Positions 25,262 to 36,885 are shown, numbered from the stretch's first letter. The stretch is 64,000 nt of DNA from Nematostella vectensis (GCF_932526225.1 NC_064040.1:15062494-15126493); one strand, 5' to 3'. The notes: generated from the letters alone by a model not told the origin. Translations and numbers: made by a program.

Positions 25262-25435
25262 CCATGGTCATAGAGCGGAGACCCAGAGGGCTCACCCCTC
25301 CCCCTTGGCCGCCAAAAAGAGGGTCATTACTTATTGAAGGGAATTCAAATACTTAGCATCCTTTTTCCATGATACCTATGAATGCGCACACCCCATTCCC
25401 ACTTATTTATTTTCAATTTTTGAAAGCTCCGCCCT
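25262..25435 (+). mobile_element. Degenerate copy of the CAGGCGCGTAC MITE family
   Basis: Contains the family phrases CTCCCCCTTGGCCGCCAAAA, GGTCATTACTTATTGAAGG, ATACCTATGAATGCGCACACC in the same order as the 15541 copy; ends are decayed. It lies just 3' of the glycosyltransferase-like gene and contains a minus-strand AATAAA (25406-25411) that could serve as that gene's poly(A) signal. Confidence 0.6.
25406..25411 (-). terminator. Possible polyadenylation signal within a MITE copy
   Basis: AATAAA on the minus strand, about 130 nt after the stop codon at 25538-25540 of the glycosyltransferase-like gene. It lies in the degenerate MITE at 25262-25435. Confidence 0.35.
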
Positions 25436-25537
25436 GGTTATCGTTACGCTCACCGCGAAGACACCGTATGCCTTTCAATGAAAAAATACGGCTTCCTAAT
25501 TAGTTCGTGGTAATTATTTCAGCTTTTGTTGAAGACT

Positions 25538-28500
25538 TCAGCTATCGTGAAATTTATATAAACCTAACAACATAACCCGTTCAACGTCGATATCACTAGT
25601 TAATTCCATTAGTTCCGATTCCTTTCCAGTTCTTCGTTTTGCATTGGAGTGAATTCGATCCCAGTCGTCTTTGAAGATCGCAAATAGATCGTAACCAAGG
25701 TCGCCCCAGCTCCCTACGGGCGCTCTGGCGTGTGCCCCTTGTTCGAGATAGAAGGCGATTGGACTAAAAGCTGCGCTACCCATGATGCAGTGCTACAGGA
25801 AAAAAAAATATGATGAAAACGTGGTGATACGCTGTTGTTTTTGCGATTTTTTAAAGGGATTGATGATGGACTATGATGCATTGCTAGTTTTTAACTTAAA
25901 TAAGCAAAACAGTAAAACGTCCAGAATTTCGTCTAGAATAATCCAAGAGACATTGTGGCGACTTTTCAACTTTCTATAGGCGGTGCGTAAATTTCCAAAA
26001 ACAACCGTTTTGACGATGTTGAACGCGCATCCAAAATGCCACAGACTGGCGGGCCACAGCTGATCCAAAATGCGAAAAAATGCAAAAGCGAAATTCGAAT
26101 CTAGCGCCAATTTTGGCTATAGCACTCTGACAGCTCTATAGCTTTGTCTGTAAACTCCACTTCGTATGCCATTTTATATCAGCGGTGGCCCGGTGATATT
26201 TTGGATGTGCGCGCAACATCGTGAAAACGGTCTATTGCAAAGAATGGCTGCCAAAGCATAGCATTATGCTAACCCCTTTAAGCACTACATGTCTGAGCGA
26301 GTATACCTTCCTTGTTTGGCCGAATATATCGAAAGGAAGCTGGAGTTTGTTGTCCGTAACAAGCAGTATCTCCCCAGGACGACTCGACGTTGATACGGAG
26401 CGTAGAGCCTCGAAACTAGTACCAGTCCCCTGTCCTCGTAAGACGGAAGTGACCTGAGAGAGCTGGCTTTTGTCCAAGTAATATCGGACATCTCGCTCTA
26501 CTTGTCTGGTCTTGTCGGACTCGTAGACCAATACTGTGATGTGAATGTTGCGTTCTCTTGTCCGAGTGTACATATCTAAAGTTAAAAAAAAGATAAAATT
26601 AAGTCATGACTTTTGTATGCTTCTTTCTAGGCTTTTGGCAAAATTTTTGGTATATCATTTTGAATGGCACTTCGCCCCAGTACTGCAAGGTCACCTTACC
26701 CGGGCGAGTTCCCAGGATTGGCCGAAGAGGGGTGCGCAGTCATAGGTATCACATGAAAAAAGCATAGTATTAACAGATTCCTTAATAAGAAATTACCCAC
26801 TTTTTGGCCGCCAAAGGGGGGGGGGGGGGGTGGTGCGCGCGCACCCTGCGCACCCCCCCCCTGTGTACTCGCCTGTTACCTTCAAACGAAAACATCATGA
26901 TCTTCGTCAACTTGTCCCATCTAAACACGGGTACCACCACGCGTATGGCGGGGTTCTGCTGCCATGACAACAGGGGCTGACAGAGCTGCGGGTCACTATA
27001 CGGCTGGTACACGTACTCGGCTATGCGATACAGAGCCTCTGAGTCCAAGGCCTTGATGATTGCGTCGATAAAGTATCTGTCGCCTTGAAACTCGTCTGTC
27101 TTACTCTCGACGCTCGTAATTGACACAAGACTATACTTCCTGGTCAGAAGATATTGTTTATCTCAAAGGCGGGTCCGTGTTTTTTTTTTTAATAGGGGCG
27201 GTCGTGTCAGGGGTGTAACGGACATTAAAATACTGGGTGGGGGGCACGATACAAGAGTCACGAAAGGAAAAAAAAATGAAGGGGGTGTGGGGAGGCTTCA
27301 GTCGTGCATGTTCTTTTTTCTTGCCTCTAAGACGTGCATGAATGTTTTTCATCGTTGTATGCAATTTTGTTACTGTCTGGTTTGGGCTGCATGCATTGTT
27401 TGGACTGCATGCATTTTTTCCAGGCTTTTCATCGTGTGTGAATTTTTTTTTGTTCCTTACCCACCCACCGCTTCACTTTTCTAAAGGTCCGTCCTTAATA
27501 AAGTTGGGGGCACAGCCACGCCCCTACAGGTCATTTTCTTATATTTTTAGAAAACCTTTTGGGGGGGGGGAGGGGGGGTTGCGAGTAATGGAAGGACCCC
27601 GAATATACTCCCAGAATTTTGATTTACTCGAGAAATAAGTGTGATACGCAATTAGAAATTGTTGCATTCATTTAAAGCAAGTATGAGCTGCAGAGCTACC
27701 TCGTCATGTTCATGTCCATGGGTGGGCATTCGATGCCCAAAGGACCAAAAGCCGTTAAAATTTCCTTTGGTAAACCCAAGGGAGGCAAAATAACTTAGAA
27801 ATGGGAAAGGGCGTCTATTTAAAGACAAGCACTTGCGAGAATTCGAATCCTCCGTTTCTGTTCCTTAGACAGGGGTTAGCCTATTAGGCGTTTGTTGGTG
27901 TTTCCGCAAAGAACACTCGGATTTTGCTTGGAATGTGTCCGCCATTTTGAATTACGAGCGCGCGCGAACTGGATTTGAGTACAAAAAGGCAAAAGCTTGG
28001 GAACCCCTCCCCAGCGAAATCCAGGTTTTCTTCGCGGAAACACCAACAAACGCCTACTATTAGGCTGAGAGAGGGTAAGAACAAATACAAGTCCTACCAC
28101 CCCTCCCCTACATTTACGTATTTATAAAGCTTGACAGGAAATACATAAGTATTTCGGTGGTAAAACAAACAAAGCGAGGCCAAAAAATTCCCTGATCTTG
28201 AACTCGTCCAAAACTACCCCCTTTTTTGTTGGGACGTTCTATAGGGAAAAGCGGATGGTTACGGTCCTAAAGGAGGCAAAAGCAGATTTGCATATCCGCA
28301 TAGGGATCTCCCAGGATTGAAAACGTAATTTTAATTACTTACCCATATTCTAAGGGGTCCAAATGATTTTCAAACAGATACGGGCATTCAATATTATGAC
28401 ACGATAACTCGACTACAATACAAAGACTAGCTATTCTAATTGCTAGCTATTCTAAATCACATTCAATGGAGAAGAGAATGTGCAATTTACCTAGTGCTGG

Positions 28501-29931
28501 GACACTTCTGTCATCATACATCCCGCGGAGGGGAACGTCCATATTAGTATACCAGGGTGATCGGCTTTTACTGTTTTAAGGTAAAAAAAATTCTACCAAC
28601 TGCTATTCCTTAAGATGTTGAAACTGTTCCGCGTTCTCTCTTATCCCTTAGGGGTTCTCACGCTGTTGGATTATCACATCCTTATAACTGGACATGATTA
28701 TCACATCCTTATAACTGGACATGAATGTGGTCAGGTGCTTTGATGGGTAAGAATTTCTGTTGACCATACACAAAATGCTATCCCTTAGGGTTATCGAAAT
28801 GATTTGTGGCCAACGATCACCGCTGTCTGTTTTTATGGGAGTCCCCCCGGACTATACATACCCTGGGTGGCTTGCTTCAAGCTGTACAAGATAGCTAGAG
28901 ACCACCTCCTTCGCGGCATCTTCAGCTAGCGCTCCTTCCCCTCTGTCTATTACACTACTAGAACCGACTGCCGCGTAAAACACGCGGTTAACTCGTGCTC
29001 CCTTTCTTGTTTTCTTTTGGTCTCTTATCAGAACTTCAGAGTCTCTGTTTTTACATTTGAGGAGAAGTTCACTAGTCAAGGCACCCCCTAGTCGATGTTT
29101 TCTCGTGTAATCACTACTAGCATCGTAATGTCTCTTTATTCGGTCTTCTCTGCGCATATCTAGAAGGTCATTAAGAACGTCATTGTTCATTAAGGTTTGC
29201 ATATCTGCAATTGGTGCAAAGGAGGAAAAGAACTCATTGCTGATTGGTTGATACATCAAGCTCCCAGGCCTTTTCCAATGAACTTGCACAAAACTATCAC
29301 CCCTTCCTTGCTTATGAATTATTTCAAAGTAATATCGGTTACATTTTGTCAGGTACAGTTGTCCTGACATTTGGTCAGCGTACTTAAAGAAATCCCCTGG
29401 AAATGTCGACCCCGCTACTGCTCCATCTCCGACTGCCGCAACCACTCGGGCATTCATCGGGTTCTCGTCGGTACTGACACGAAGCTCGGACGAATCATCA
29501 GACGCTATTGCAAATCTAAAAACTCCAGTTTTATCCGCATGAATGTAGCCAATAATCCATTGGGCGTAATTCTGCTCGGAATTCATCTTGATAAGCGATG
29601 TGTTGCTTAGAGAGTGCACATCCGAGGCAAAGTAAGGAAAATATGGGTGTCCTAGAATTGACATGACATCCGAACCAAGAATATCTTTCCATACAAATCT
29701 GTTTAGTTTGTCAGTTTGCACGGGGAGTTTTTTCAGCACTGTCTGGTTATCCGCGCAGAGATTCCCCCAGTTGATGGGCTGCATGAAGTCATCGCCAGTG
29801 GCCATTGCAGCTAGCCTCTCTAATCGATGGCTTCCGGTTAAAGGTAGAAGCTGGAACTGTATATACACAAGAGCTAGACAGCAACCAAATACAAGCCTTA
29901 GGTAGCACTTGCAGCGCCTTTTTCTCATCAT
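25538..29931 (-). CDS. PA14-domain beta-1,4-N-acetylgalactosaminyltransferase-like protein (B4GALNT3/4 type)
   Basis: Four exons on the minus strand: 29931-28862, 27139-26880, 26575-26307 and 25792-25538, all with GT-AG junctions and compatible phases, giving 617 residues. The start MM at 29931 begins a type II Golgi anchor: a short Arg/Lys/Cys-rich tail (MMRKRRCKCYLR), then a hydrophobic segment (LVFGCCLALVYIQFQLLPL). Exon 1 then encodes a PA14-like domain (about residues 50-240; GHPYFPYFAS, WIIGYIHADKTGVFRFAIAS). Exons 2-4 match the family's C-terminal GalNAc-transferase fold: SLVSITSVESKTDEFQGDRY, VLVYESDKTRQVERDV, then the boundary motif RK/HC followed by FSPI. Human homologues are about 1000 aa; the middle region is absent here. 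The sites where relatives carry DLH and WGGEDWEL read DNK and GKESEL, so catalysis is doubtful. A MITE touches the exon 2 donor. Confidence 0.82.
26701..26875 (-). mobile_element. MITE (CAGGCGCGTAC family) inserted exactly at a 5' splice site
   Basis: Terminal repeats CGGGCGAGTTCCCAGG and (other strand) CAGGCGAGTACACAGG, internal family phrases, and a 5-bp duplication TTACC at 26696-26700 and 26876-26880. On the minus strand TTACC is GGTAA: the last base of exon 2 of the glycosyltransferase-like gene plus the first four bases of its intron. The element thus begins at intron position +5, and its own CA supplies +5/+6 of the donor (GTAACA). A second GGTAA lies at the far end. Confidence 0.88.
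27140..28861 (-). other. Intron 1 of the glycosyltransferase-like gene
   Basis: Contains a G-rich block (27540-27600), a MITE (27885-28056) and a 23-bp tandem pair TTATCACATCCTTATAACTG near 28673-28722. I see no additional exon in it; the phases of exons 1 and 2 join directly. Confidence 0.6.
27885..28056. mobile_element. MITE with 23-bp perfect terminal inverted repeats
   Basis: Left end TAGGCGTTTGTTGGTGTTTC plus CGC (27885-27907) is the exact reverse complement of 28034-28056. CTAT flanks both sides (27881-27884 and 28057-28060), a possible 4-bp target-site duplication. 172 bp, no coding capacity; sits in an intron. Confidence 0.85.
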
Positions 29932-30798
29932 GGTGAAAGTTCCACGATCTGATGAGAGCTGGCGCAGACAATATTGAACTTGTGAAGTGTGAAACAACTG
30001 CAAAGCACTTAAGAATTCCTTGCAAAGATATCATTGTGCGAGCGTGTGAAAACACTAATCTTCTCACCAATAACGAAGCTGTTGCTAAGACGATGAGTCC
30101 CATCCATGCGGCGAATATTTCATATAAACAAATGAAGATTTTTTCCTCTTGAATATTTTATGATTTAAAAACGATATTAAGCTATTCAGCTCGTTATCAC
30201 TCGTTACAATTGGATTGGCAATTTTAACGAAAATAAGGAGAAATAAGATGAAATAAAAAAATAAAATACGACCATTCTTCTCAAATTGACCGTAAAACTT
30301 GTATCAATCTGGAATTGTCTGTGAATGATTGTAGATCCCTGGTTTGTGCGCTGAAGTATTCTTATTTGATTATTACTGAGTCCATCCAAGATTTTAAAGT
30401 TTTGTTATTGTTATTATACTCTAGGATCTAGAGAATAGGATGATGTTTCGCGCTTACTGCATGTATATTACCAGGGCGTAGAAAGGAAACAACTTAAACA
30501 TTATTTTTAGCACTTGTTATTCCAACAATGGTTAATAATATGGCCATGAATAGGTGCACTTACTATAAATAGCACGGCGGAAACAAATCACTAATACCGC
30601 TTTGATAAAGAATTGAAGTTCGTCATCAAAAATAACAGATAAATAGGTTGAATTTGTGACGGTCTAAAGTCAATTAAATGTTAAGTATGAAGGGTAGGTG
30701 AGCAAACTAACAATTCTGACAAGAAAAAGAAAACAGCCTCGTGCATAAACGCATACTCCCTTTCTTAGACTATTTACCATACGCCTATCAAGTATTAA
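29932..30798. other. 5' region of the glycosyltransferase-like gene and intergenic sequence
   Basis: An acceptor-like CTTTGCAG ends just upstream of 30003 on the minus strand, so a non-coding first exon may lie further right. Otherwise AT-rich sequence with no gene seen. Confidence 0.35.
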
Positions 30799-30969
30799 CA
30801 GGCGCGGCTAACACAGGATTAGGGGGCGCATACATGACCCATTTTTGGCCGCAAAGAGGGGGGGCGCAGACATAGGTATCATATAGGAAAAGCATAGTAT
30901 TTTACGAATCCTTAATAAGAAATGACCCACTTTTTGGTCGCCAAGGGGGGAGGGGTGCGTACGCGCCTG
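30799..30969 (-). mobile_element. MITE, CAGGCGCGTAC family
   Basis: Starts CAGGCGCGGCTAACACAGGA, ends GGTGCGTACGCGCCTG, 171 bp, with internal phrases ATAGGTATCATATAGGAAAA and CCTTAATAAGAAATGACCCA. Flanks ATTAA (30794-30798) and ACTAA (30970-30974) differ by one base, consistent with the 5-bp duplication seen at the other copies. Confidence 0.8.
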
Positions 30970-31236
30970 ACTAATGGCCTGTCTATGGTAGTAGGGCTAT
31001 GTGGACCTAAAGAACATCCCCCGCTCTACAAATTGCAACCACGGAAGTCAGAGAGCGTCCACATAGAACAGCTTTTAAAGTGTATCCCCATACACCTTTC
31101 AGTCGAGACCAAGAGAAGGGGACGGGGGGGGGGGGGGGGGGGGGGGTAGCAGCAGTAGTGATGGCGCTATTCTAGGATGTGGCGAGTTCTTGGAAACTTC
31201 TATTCAGGCACGGGCTGAGTACAAAGGTGTCCTTTA

Positions 31237-31605
31237 TATCACCCGGATTTGTATCAATCAACGGGATATGTAACAACAACCGGATTTGTAACAAAAATAA
31301 GCCAGATATGTAACACCAACCGGATTTGTAACTAAAACCAACCAGATATGTAACAACAACCGGATTTGTATCAATCAACGGGATATGTAACAACAACCGG
31401 ATTTGTAACTAAAACCAACCAGATATGTAACAACAACCGGATTTGTATCAATCAACGGGATATGTAACTACAACCGGATTTGTAACTAAAACCAACCAGA
31501 TATGTAACAACAACCGGATTTGTAACAAAAATCAACCGGATTTGTAAACAACGTTTAACAAACGAGTTTGTAACAACAATCGACCGGATTTGTAATCAAT
31601 AATCG
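31237..31605 (+). repeat. Minisatellite of GGATTTGTAAC / GGGATATGTAAC units
   Basis: About 16 units of 18-24 bp alternate between CCGGATTTGTAACAACAA-type and CAGATATGTAACAACAAC-type sequences. A related short array in the opposite orientation lies at 36779-36885 (TTGTTACATATCC and TTGTTACAAATCC). Non-coding. Confidence 0.85.
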
Positions 31606-31754
31606 ACCTAAGGATTTCGGGTTGTCGGTGGGGACTCTAACGATGATGTCATCAAAATACTGTTTGGTGCATAATCTTTTAGCAGATACATTGTTACAAG
31701 GCCAATATAGAGGCTGTCCGGTGGTTTCTTCCTACGTTTTTGTAAACTAAAATA

Positions 31755-32530
31755 GTCCTAGGGGAACAAACTTGGTTGAGGTGTCCATGCTGGCAAGGGG
31801 GCCAATGCTGGCCAGGGGGTGTACTGGCGATGTCACGTGACGTGACGTCATAGATGACGTCATCGAAGCAAAAATACCTATATCATCCCACTAAAATAGT
31901 CCTAGGGGAACAAACTTGGTTGACGTGTCCATGGTGGCGGGGGGCCAATGCTGGCCAGGGGATGCACTGGCGAAGTCACGTGACGTGACGTCATCGATGG
32001 CGACATCAAAACAAAAATACCTATACCATCCCACTAAAAAAGTCCTAGGGGAACAAACTTGGTTGACGTGTCCATGGTGGCAAGGGGGCCAATGCTGGCC
32101 AGGGGATGCACTGGCGAAGTCACGTGACGTGACGTCATCGATGGCGACATCAAAACAAAAATACCTATATCATCCCACTAAAAAAGTCCTAGGGGAACAA
32201 ACTTGGTTGACGTGTCCATGGTGGCGGGGGGCCAATGCTGGCCAGGGGATGCACTGGCGAAGTCACGTGACGTGACGTCATCGATGGCGACATCAAAACA
32301 AAAATACCTTTATCATCCCACTAAAATAGTCCTAGGGGAACAAACTTGGTTGACGTGTCCATGGTGGGAAGGGGGCCAATGCTGGCCAGGGGATGCACTG
32401 GCGAAGTCACGTGACGTGACGTCATCGATGGCGACATCAAAACAAAAATACCTATATCATCCCACTAAAAAAGTCCTAGGGGAACAAACTTGGTTGACGT
32501 GTCCATGGTGGCGAGGGCACTGACGAAGTC
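31755..32530 (+). repeat. Tandem array of six 143/144-bp units with CRE and E-box palindromes
   Basis: Unit starts (GTCCTAGGGGAACAAACTTG) fall at 31755, 31899, 32042, 32186, 32329 and 32473. Each full unit carries GTCACGTGACGTGACGTCAT, which contains the palindrome GTCACGTGAC and the CRE/ATF palindrome TGACGTCA. The last unit is partial and more diverged. Open frames across it are a repeat effect. The high identity among units suggests recent amplification. Confidence 0.92.
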
Positions 32531-32559
32531 ACGTGACGTTACGTCCTTGATAACGTCAT

Positions 32560-34339
32560 CGATAGAGGTCAAACGTGGTTGGCCTGTCCCAGTAGGCATG
32601 GGAGATAGGTGACGTCATGTCATCGTTGACTCAAGTTAATTGGATAAACGCATATTTTTAGACGACAAGAACAATTTAAGCCTACCAAAGCCTGATCTCA
32701 TAAAATAATTGAAATTAATAAAACGGCAACTTTGGTATAATTTAACAATTAGACATATATTTTTACGTTATCTTTGAATAGGACAGAGGGCGCACTTTAG
32801 TTTTTATAATTATTTGCTTTTTCCTTCCCCAAGATAATCGATATATGAAAGCATAGTAAAAGAAACACGGAGAAAGTTATATTTAACAATTTTTTTTCTT
32901 GGAACTAAATCTTTCTTTTATGAAAAAGGGATTAAGAGAGTCAAATAAGATGTTCAGACATGTGACACGAACTTTTCATTCTCACACTGTATATGATTGG
33001 CAGTTGTACTTATTGTAGATGGCTCATAAGTTTGTTTCTAACACAACAAAACAAATGCACCATGTGCTGAAGCAAATTATCGCTTGGATAGTGGAAAAGA
33101 TCGTCGACCGGTTCTCGTAAAATGCGTCGTGACGGGCGAATATTTAACGAAATATTGCGAAATATATCGTTTTAAAGCTGAATAAACGTATAATACGACC
33201 ATATATTTACATTAAGTCAATTCTGTATGATAGGCGCTCGAAAACTGAAAAAAAGGAAAAACCCTGAGCATGCGCACTTTGAAGAGATGGAGAAAGAAGA
33301 TACAATTTCTTACAATGGCCATCAGTTGCTTGTATTCCGGACTGATTTCCCTTTTCAAAACACAAATAACGTGAGGCCGAAATGCAAATACCCAGATTTT
33401 GGCTTTTTAAGATGATTTTCCTTGATCATCCTTGCCCTATGTATGAGCTCATAGACGAAAAGCTCAATTTAATGACACTTTAAAAAAATCGCATCAATTT
33501 TAAAAAGTCGCATTTGATATTTTGTTTGATATTAAGCACTAAGTACTTAGGTGAATTTTCCGCCTTGTTTGATGTGAAATGAGCTTATTCAGAAACGTCG
33601 AGTCATGTTTCTCCCTCATGTCTGTGCTCCCCGAAAACTGACATAACAAGTGGTGTTTACATATCAAGCTATTGGACCACAGGGTTACCATTTGAAACCG
33701 GCTCAACCGCAGGGTATCAATCACCACATATCACACATACCAAAATCTGCGAATTTTGATTGGTTGTTTTGTTCAAAAGAAAATGTTTCTCAAAGTCGTA
33801 CGACGTTTTGATACCCGATCTTACATAACAGTTTATAACTTGGCAAAAAGAAGGACTCTCTAAAATCGCAGACACGATATTTATCTCAAGTTATCGACTA
33901 AGACAATGTTTTAAACATGAACTCTCTACGATGAATTCTGTAGGTACAATAGCTTCGTAAAGCACGCAGATTGAAGCGAGACTCATAGCAGTTATTCGCT
34001 GCTAAAGCTATGTAAACATAAGAGCTATTATGTCACAATTTGTCAATACAAGCAAGCTCCCTGATGATAAGAAGAGCAGTTAGCTGTTTTTCACTGGGAA
34101 TTACTATAAATTAACAGAAATAAGCCAACATATTTATTTCTATAAACAGAATACATCGGATTGGTAATGTTAAAAGTCGACTTGCGTTACAAAATTCAAC
34201 ATTCTTTGACGGTGTTCTAACAGGATTAAGAGGATTAGTCTCGCCTCTGTGCATGTTTATTGTGAGCAAAAATTATGTTTCTCTTATGATTACAAGTAAT
34301 GTTTTAGAACTTTTAATAAAAATATTTTGGGAAATAATA
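32560..34339. other. Intergenic, no gene seen
   Basis: AT-rich sequence. Short open frames (for example 33227-33415) lack splice context or family features. Confidence 0.4.
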
Positions 34340-34347
34340 AAGCATTC

Positions 34348-34472
34348 GGCTAAACTGCAGAATACCCGTCCACTTATCGCATTTTCCTTGTATTTACTGC
34401 CTCGTTCTATAGAAATCGAGGTGTTAAGTCTCATTGTTAACTCTTTGTGGACGGGTATTCTGCAGTTGCTCC
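34348..34472. mobile_element. MITE, 125 bp, with 8-bp target-site duplication (hAT-like)
   Basis: Flanked by a perfect AAGCATTC at 34340-34347 and 34473-34480. The arms AACTGCAGAATACCCGTCCA (34354 on) and TGGACGGGTATTCTGCAGTT (ending 34467) are exact inverted repeats; the outermost five to six bases are less conserved. The 8-bp duplication suggests the hAT superfamily. Confidence 0.85.
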
Positions 34473-35340
34473 AAGCATTCTGCCATTAACACATTGACCC
34501 CTCAACCGGCCTGTACCGGCCATGAGAAGTACCCACAACCCACAACATTCATAAATGCAAAATAAATACAACAAGATGAAGACACTCAGGCATCAGTTTA
34601 AGGGATGAATGGTCCTGAAGATATGCATCCAACCAAGGCAATAGGAACTACTCTTTAGCCAAATAATAATCTCACAGAGGTTCTATGACAAATTTCAAAT
34701 CGAAGGAAAAAAAAAAAGGAAATTACCCCTCTCAACAAAACGCTCAAAATACAACACAAGGAAGAGAGATCAGCAAACACAGCCCAATTAGCATTTGTTC
34801 TGATCCTCCAGGTTCAATTCCGTGGCCTCAAAACACAATGTCCACTCCTTGAAGGCTTGTGAAACTCCACTTGGGTGCCATTACGGATTGCAAAGCATTC
34901 TGGGATATTCAGGGAAAAATTCACGAGGGGAGGGCAACTCAACACTCCTCTCTCCAAAGTCAGATGTTTTTTTTATAATTCTTTCAGCCCAAAGCCAAAC
35001 AAACAAATTCCAAGTCATACAGGCCCAGAATAGCAGAGTAAATAATTTTGGAATCAATTTGATTCCAAATCAAAAAACAGCATTTAGGAGATCTGCGGTG
35101 ATTCTAGAAAATTATTTTCTTATCCAGGCAAAGTCAAACAAGAAAAAACTTTTCCGGCAGAAAACGATGAGCTTTTCCTTTCAAAATCCTATATGCCATA
35201 GAAAAATAATTTCTAAACCCATCTTTCGAAGTAAAAAATCCAAAAGACCAGAATGTCCCTGCAATTTTTCGCTGCAAAGTCAAAATTTATCGTTCTTCCA
35301 GGGTGCTGACAAACAGTCGGTCCCCTGAGCGCGGTCGGGG

Positions 35341-35433
35341 CCTGGCACAATAGAAAATACAATAAAGTTCTCAGCGGTTGCCATGGCATTGCATTCTGTT
35401 GAAGACCGGCATTGTATTTTCTATTGTGCCAGG
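35341..35433. mobile_element. Small fold-back MITE, 93 bp, 23-bp perfect arms
   Basis: CCTGGCACAATAGAAAATAC plus AAT at 35341-35363 is the exact reverse complement of 35411-35433, with a 47-bp loop. No clear target-site duplication. Non-coding hairpin-forming element. Confidence 0.8.
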
Positions 35434-35439
35434 ATATAA

Positions 35440-36409
35440 TTGAGATATAATTGTATAAATGGCATTAGTCCCCTAGATGGGCCCAGGGCTCTTGGGACAA
35501 ATATTTCTCAATATTGTTAAAATAAATAAAAAAAATTGCTAACTTCTGAACCATAGCAGCTAAGAGGCTAAAACTTGGTGACTTTTCCTAAAATATATTT
35601 TCGGACGTTTTGATACCATTGACATGTCGAGGAGACGCTCCATGTTACCATGGCAACCGTTTTTTTACTCAGGTTTCCCAAAAACTAAAAAGTAGTGAAT
35701 TTTTCATATTTTGGTCCTGCTTTTCAGATTTAAATGCCTCTTCTGACTTTATAAGTTTGTTTAGGTGACAAGTTTCACAACAGCGCTAGACTTTTTTTAC
35801 CTCGGATATTTGGGGGAAGGGGTGGGGGTGGGTAAATTTTGCTCTCTCAAAGCTGTTGTTTAAAAATGTCACTAGATTTACTAGATGACACTTTTAAAGT
35901 TAATATTATGCATTTATCATTACTATGAATAGTAATACATTCTTGCAAATACTTTTTTCAGTAATAATTCTAGATTTTTTTTTCTTTTGCAAAGATCATA
36001 AGAATCCAAGATGGCGACCCAAGACGGCGGAAATTCTTGCAAAAAATTGATTATAAACGTTTTTGTGGCTTTTTTGCATTGTAAAGCAGTTAAAAGGTTG
36101 ATTCTGACATATCTGAAAGATGCAAAATGATTTAAACCCAATATCTGATAATTTAGGCAATATTTGAAAGAATAGCTAAGCATCCTATTTATGACGTCAT
36201 AATCTATTCGACCACAACCGATATAGGGCGTGACAATTCTTTGCATGCTGGTGATCATTGTCTGTAAGTTTGATGGTCATAGCCTAGGCGGTTCATGAAA
36301 TACGGAGCCCCCCCCCCCCAGACAGCTAAAAAAAGCCAAGTCTGAATAGGGTTAATAAGCCCGTTATTAAATTAAGCGTTGAAAATTTCTTACATTAAGC
36401 TTTAACTGT
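35440..36409. other. Intergenic, repeat-derived, no gene seen
   Basis: AT-rich with a G-rich patch at 35805-35835. A 111-residue minus-strand open frame (35923-36258) has no recognisable features and lies in sequence that looks like an old dispersed repeat. Confidence 0.35.
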
Positions 36410-36575
36410 TTAAGTTAAGCGGCCGCGCATGTAGCTCCATATGTAAAGAAATTTGGTATACGGCTATACGACTTGCTTTGTGGTCGTCGCGCGGATATCC
36501 TGTGGTGTCACAATCCATCCAGCCAGCCAAGTCAATCATGCAACTCCCAGGACCCCACTCGGTCTTACGCTTTTA
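36410..36575 (+). repeat. Dispersed repeat, paralogous to 16270-16450
   Basis: Shares GGTATACGGCTATACGACTTG, TTGTGGTCGTCGCGCGGATA, CCTGTGGTGTCACAATCC, CAGCCAGCCAAGTCAATCA and ACTCCCAGGACCCCACTCGG with the copy 20 kb to the left, same strand. Followed at 36624 by an ATG with an AAAG|GTAATG donor, so exon use is possible but unproven. Confidence 0.6.
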
Positions 36576-36778
36576 CGTGTTTAAACGCCTCACTTAAGTG
36601 CTTCCATTACTATTCTCATCAAGATGTCACGAAGCAAAATCAAAACAGAAAGGTAATGTTATTGTGTTATTAATAAGAGAATTTCTCTTCCGCAACAAAA
36701 AAACACAAGTTCCGCACTATAATTTGAAATCAAGGGAACGTATAAATTATATGAGCAGTTTCCGTTATATTGTCAAGT

Positions 36779-36885
36779 TTTTCTGGTTGTTGTTACATAT
36801 CCAGTTGATTGTTGTTACAAATTTTGTTGTTGTTACATATGTGGTTGTTGTTACATATCCCTTTGATTGTTACAAATCCGGGTGA
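36779..36885 (-). repeat. Short array related to the 31.2-kb minisatellite, opposite orientation
   Basis: Units such as GTTGTTACATATCCAGTTGA and GTTGTTACAAATTTTGTTG are reverse-complement versions of the TGTAACAACAAC units at 31237-31605. Confidence 0.7.

Noticed and set aside
31916-32523. Two overlapping plus-strand frames of over 100 codons
   Set aside because: They follow the 143/144-bp tandem units and shift relative to each other as the unit length changes.
34822-35328. 168-codon plus-strand frame
   Set aside because: Lys/Ser/Asn-rich with no motif or splice context, in repeat-rich intergenic DNA.
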